Of a stretch of DNA of 25,281 bases, positions 23,009 through 25,281 are shown piece by piece. Under the pieces are notes generated by a model, which was not told the origin of the DNA, made no database searches, and saw nothing but the letters and a program-made list of their open reading frames with translations. Numbering within the stretch: position 1 is the stretch's first letter; each line of letters opens with the position of its first letter. The DNA comes from JAKFWF01 sp041745515 (GTDB lineage Bacteria > Pseudomonadota > Alphaproteobacteria > Rhizobiales > Hyphomicrobiaceae): NCBI GenBank assembly GCA_041745515.1, contig JBGTIU010000023.1, forward strand, positions 1 through 25,281. The letters are read 5' to 3'. The translations under genes were made by a program, and so were the position numbers.

Positions 23009-24280
23009 ATGCGTCGGCGGTGGCCCGTGGCAGTCTCGTTCGCGGCCGGCCTGTGGCTGGCCGCTGCGGGAGCCCATGGCCAACAGGTGACGGAGCTTCG
23101 CCCCGGTGTCGACGAGATTCCGGCTGCACCGGTGAAACGGAAGCAGGCCACCGATCCTTACGCGCCGATAGGTGTGCCGGTTGGCGGCATCATCGCTTAT
23201 CCCTCGCTCACGGTTGGGCCTGTCTTCTCATCGAATGTGCGGCAGGATCCCTCGAATAAGTCCGCGACCGGAGCGAGGGTGAAGCCGTCGCTCCGCTTTG
23301 AAAGCGACTGGGTGCGCCATTCGTGGACGGGAGAAGCCCATTACGATGGTATCAGCTATCTCGATCAAGAAGATATCAACTCGCACGAGGCTGATGTTTT
23401 CACCAGATTGCGCCTGGATATTCGCCGCCACACCCGCGCTGAGTTCGAGGCGGGATATAATCTCGATCAGTCAGGGCTTGCGGATAGCGAGGTGCCGGAT
23501 ACGGCCGTTGGCTATCGCACCGAGCACCGGATCGCCACGGCAGCTTCGCTCATTCACGATTTTGGTGCTGTGGAAACGCGAGCCAAGGCGAGCGCTGGCG
23601 GGAAAATTTACGACGACGTGGAACTATCGGGCGGAGGAACGGAAGATAATGCGGACCGAAACTATGCTTCGCCCGCCTTGTCGCTGCGGGCCACCTATAC
23701 CGATCCGCCGGTGTTCAAACCCTATCTTCAGGCCGCCTACGAACCCCGCTACTACTTTCGCAAACGGGACCGCAATGGTCTCAGGCGCTCCTCGCAAGGA
23801 TGGGCGGCAAGTGCAGGCGTAGTGATCGACCGAGGTCCGCTCTGGAGCGGCGATCTTGCCGCCACCTATCTCTGGCGTGATTACGAAGATGAAGCTCTCG
23901 AGAGCGACAGCGCCTTTGGCCTGACGGGCAGTCTGACGTGGAGGCCGGAGGAATTGACGGAGATCGTGCTTACGTTCGGGACATCGCTTGAAGATGCCAT
24001 CTCGACCACTTCGGCCAGTAATCGCAATTGGACGGGGCGGATCGATATCGCCCACGGTCTTCGCGAGAATATCGATTTGCTCGGCGGTGCTGGCGTTGAA
24101 ATCGAGGAAACGGAGGCTGGAGACGATGTCACCTACGATGCCAATCTGGGGCTCGCGTGGAAGCTCGGGCCTTCTTTGGCATGGACCGCCGGCTATGATG
24201 TTACCTGGCTTGACGCCGTAGCATCGGCCCGCAGTTATACGGAACACCGGGTTTCGGCGGGGTTGACGCTGAGCCGGTGA
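23009..24280 (+). CDS. Outer membrane beta-barrel protein (BBP2-like)
   Basis: A 423-residue protein with a Sec signal peptide (about 1-24, RRRWPVAVSFAAGLWLAAA, cleavage probably before Gln25). A short linker rich in Pro and Val follows, then from about 60 a series of alternating amphipathic strands: YPSLTVGPVFSSNV, VKPSLRFESDW, HSWTGEAHYDG and so on to the C-terminal HRVSAGLTLS. This is the pattern of the putative beta-barrel porin 2 group, seen near polysaccharide genes in Hyphomicrobiales. It is expected in the outer membrane; a role in polysaccharide export or surface organisation is inference from its kdsD and galU neighbours. AGGAG at 22996-23000 lies 8 bases before the ATG. Confidence 0.88.
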   Translation: MRRRWPVAVSFAAGLWLAAAGAHGQQVTELRPGVDEIPAAPVKRKQATDPYAPIGVPVGGIIAYPSLTVGPVFSSNVRQDPSNKSATGARVKPSLRFESDWVRHSWTGEAHYDGISYLDQEDINSHEADVFTRLRLDIRRHTRAEFEAGYNLDQSGLADSEVPDTAVGYRTEHRIATAASLIHDFGAVETRAKASAGGKIYDDVELSGGGTEDNADRNYASPALSLRATYTDPPVFKPYLQAAYEPRYYFRKRDRNGLRRSSQGWAASAGVVIDRGPLWSGDLAATYLWRDYEDEALESDSAFGLTGSLTWRPEELTEIVLTFGTSLEDAISTTSASNRNWTGRIDIAHGLRENIDLLGGAGVEIEETEAGDDVTYDANLGLAWKLGPSLAWTAGYDVTWLDAVASARSYTEHRVSAGLTLSR

Positions 24281-24306
24281 GAATGGCGCCGGACAACTTT
24301 CTACCT

Positions 24307-24402
24307 TGTCATCCCCGCACTTGTTGCGGGGACCCATGGCAAATCAAACTCCGCTGCCCAGCATCGGCGCGATGGGTCGCTGGAATAAATCCGGCGATGA
24401 CA
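24307..24402. repeat. Paired REP-like hairpin element (TGTCAT/ACCCAT type) in a convergent gap
   Basis: Two inverted arms lie between the beta-barrel stop and the galU stop. The left arm is TGTCAT, then stem CCCCGCA (24313-24319), a 5-base loop, TGCGGGG (24325-24331) and ACCCAT. The right arm, read on the - strand from 24402, is TGTCAT, then CGCCGGA, 5 bases, TCCAGCG and ACCCAT. The flanks are identical while the stems differ, with two paired changes that keep pairing and one mismatch. It is distinct in sequence from the 21714-21819 element. Confidence 0.8.
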
Positions 24403-24419
24403 GTCTTTTTGTTAAAGAC
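24403..24419. terminator. Small hairpin at the galU stop
   Basis: GTCTTT (24403-24408) pairs with AAAGAC (24414-24419) around a 5-base loop. It overlaps the galU stop codon (TAA, 24414-24412 on the - strand) and directly follows the repeat element. With only 6 pairs, four of them A-T, it is weak by itself. It could serve with the neighbouring repeat hairpins as an end signal for the convergent genes. Confidence 0.35.
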
Positions 24420-25281
24420 CGCCGACTCCATCGAGAATCTTTTTTAGTGCCGTTTTGAAGTCCGGCCCGATGTCGGGGCGGTCGAGGGCGAAGGCTACGT
24501 TGGCGGAGAGGAAGCCTACCTTGTCACCGCAGTCGTAGGTGGTGCCATCGTATTGGACGCCCCGGAATGGCTGGCTCGCCATCAGACGGATCATTGCGTC
24601 GGTGAGCTGGATTTCACCGCCGGCGCCTGGCTCCTGTTTTTCGATCTCGGCGAAAATTTCCGGCTGCAGGATGTAGCGGCCGGAAATGATGAGATTGGAA
24701 GGGGCCTTGTCGCGCGGCGGCTTTTCGACCATGCCATCGATCGTAAACGAGTTGCCCTGCCAATCCCTGGCGCCGACGGCTCCGTAGCGATGGATGTTTT
24801 TCCACGGGACTTCTTCCACGGCGATGACATTGCCGCCACGAGCGTTATAGACATCGATCATCTGCTTGAGGCAGCCCGGTTTAGCGTGCATGACCATATC
24901 GGGAAGCAGAAGTGCGAAAGGTTCGTTGCCGATGATGTCGCGAGCACACCAAACCGCGTGGCCGAGACCTAGTGGTTCCTGCTGGCGGGTGAAGCTGGAG
25001 CGGCCGGCGCCCGGCAAATCCTGGCCGAGAAGATCAAGTTCGGCGGACTTGCCGCGCGCGCGCAGCACGGATTCGAGTTCGAACTGCTTGTCGAAGTGAT
25101 CTTCGATCACGCTCTTGTTGCGGCCGGTGACGAAGACGAAATGCTCGATGCCGGCCTCGCGGGCTTCATCGACGGCGAGCTGGATCACCGGCCGGTCCAC
25201 GACCGTCAGCATTTCCTTGGGCATGGCCTTCGTGGCCGGTAAAAATCGCGTGCCGAGGCCCGCCACGGGGAAGACGGCTTT
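24412..25281 (-). CDS. galU: UTP--glucose-1-phosphate uridylyltransferase (5' end cut by window)
   Basis: The frame gives 289 residues up to the window edge and lacks only about the first five: it opens KAVFPVAGLGTRFLPATKA, whereas family members begin a few residues earlier. The nucleotide-binding GLGTRFLPATKAMPKEML, the VDRPVIQ segment, EKPPRDKAPSNLII and the GGEIQLTDA block near the C-terminal third are all typical. It makes UDP-glucose from UTP and glucose-1-phosphate for lipopolysaccharide, exopolysaccharide and glycolipid synthesis. A GTG at 25266 is inside the conserved region and is not the start. It converges with the outer-membrane protein gene across a repeat element, and its operon partners lie outside the window. 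Confidence 0.95.
   Translation of the reverse strand, partial: KAVFPVAGLGTRFLPATKAMPKEMLTVVDRPVIQLAVDEAREAGIEHFVFVTGRNKSVIEDHFDKQFELESVLRARGKSAELDLLGQDLPGAGRSSFTRQQEPLGLGHAVWCARDIIGNEPFALLLPDMVMHAKPGCLKQMIDVYNARGGNVIAVEEVPWKNIHRYGAVGARDWQGNSFTIDGMVEKPPRDKAPSNLIISGRYILQPEIFAEIEKQEPGAGGEIQLTDAMIRLMASQPFRGVQYDGTTYDCGDKVGFLSANVAFALDRPDIGPDFKTALKKILDGVGGL

Noticed and set aside
22801..23151. A 116-codon - strand frame covering the kdsD/beta-barrel divergent region
   Set aside because: It crosses two gene starts and a promoter region and has no ribosome site or family resemblance.

Overview
The window looks like a piece of an alphaproteobacterial chromosome, most probably from the order Hyphomicrobiales (Rhizobiales) or a close relative. 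The GC content is high. It carries a full-length glnD (nitrogen sensor), a kdsD / outer-membrane beta-barrel / galU envelope module of the kind seen in that order, a candidate CtrA site of the TTAA-N7-TTAA type, and short inverted-repeat (REP-like) elements in convergent gaps. I saw no rRNA, tRNA, CRISPR array, transposase, phage gene or origin. Coding density is high and no gap exceeds 300 bases.

Positions 1-9057 form a split uptake-and-catabolism island. On the + strand, the tail of an unknown gene, a DUF1028 protein, two oligopeptide-type ABC ATPases and a periplasmic family 5 binding protein are joined by four consecutive ATGA stop/start overlaps. On the - strand, the two matching permeases are followed by an SDR oxidoreductase, an APH-like small-molecule kinase and a fumarylacetoacetate-hydrolase-family enzyme. 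The two arms converge on a perfect 11-bp hairpin at 4381-4414. The transporter's substrate is unknown; the enzymes suggest a small organic acid, amide or peptide-like compound.

Positions 9292-14783 hold an aldehyde dehydrogenase with a clear intrinsic terminator, a small secreted cysteine-containing protein, an unrecognised protein that probably starts at a CTG codon, a GMC oxidoreductase of the cholesterol-oxidase (ChoD) type with a ferredoxin-like cysteine cluster, and a two-domain glyoxalase/VOC protein. Several are oxidoreductases that could act in the same metabolism, but this is not shown.

Positions 14825-19892 hold housekeeping and membrane genes: glnD (uridylyltransferase/uridylyl-removing enzyme for PII), an integral-membrane ceramidase-family hydrolase with all metal ligands present, and an SPFH (stomatin/QmcA-like) plus NfeD pair. 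Positions 19889-21685 hold a small stress-type unit: DUF1772 and NmrA-like genes divergent from an HxlR regulator that has a single N-terminal cysteine and a good sigma70-type promoter.

Positions 21902-25281 are an envelope polysaccharide module: arabinose-5-phosphate isomerase (Kdo pathway), an outer-membrane beta-barrel protein, and galU (cut by the window end). The convergent gaps on either side of the kdsD / beta-barrel pair each carry a paired hairpin element, of two different sequence families, whose stems show compensatory base changes.
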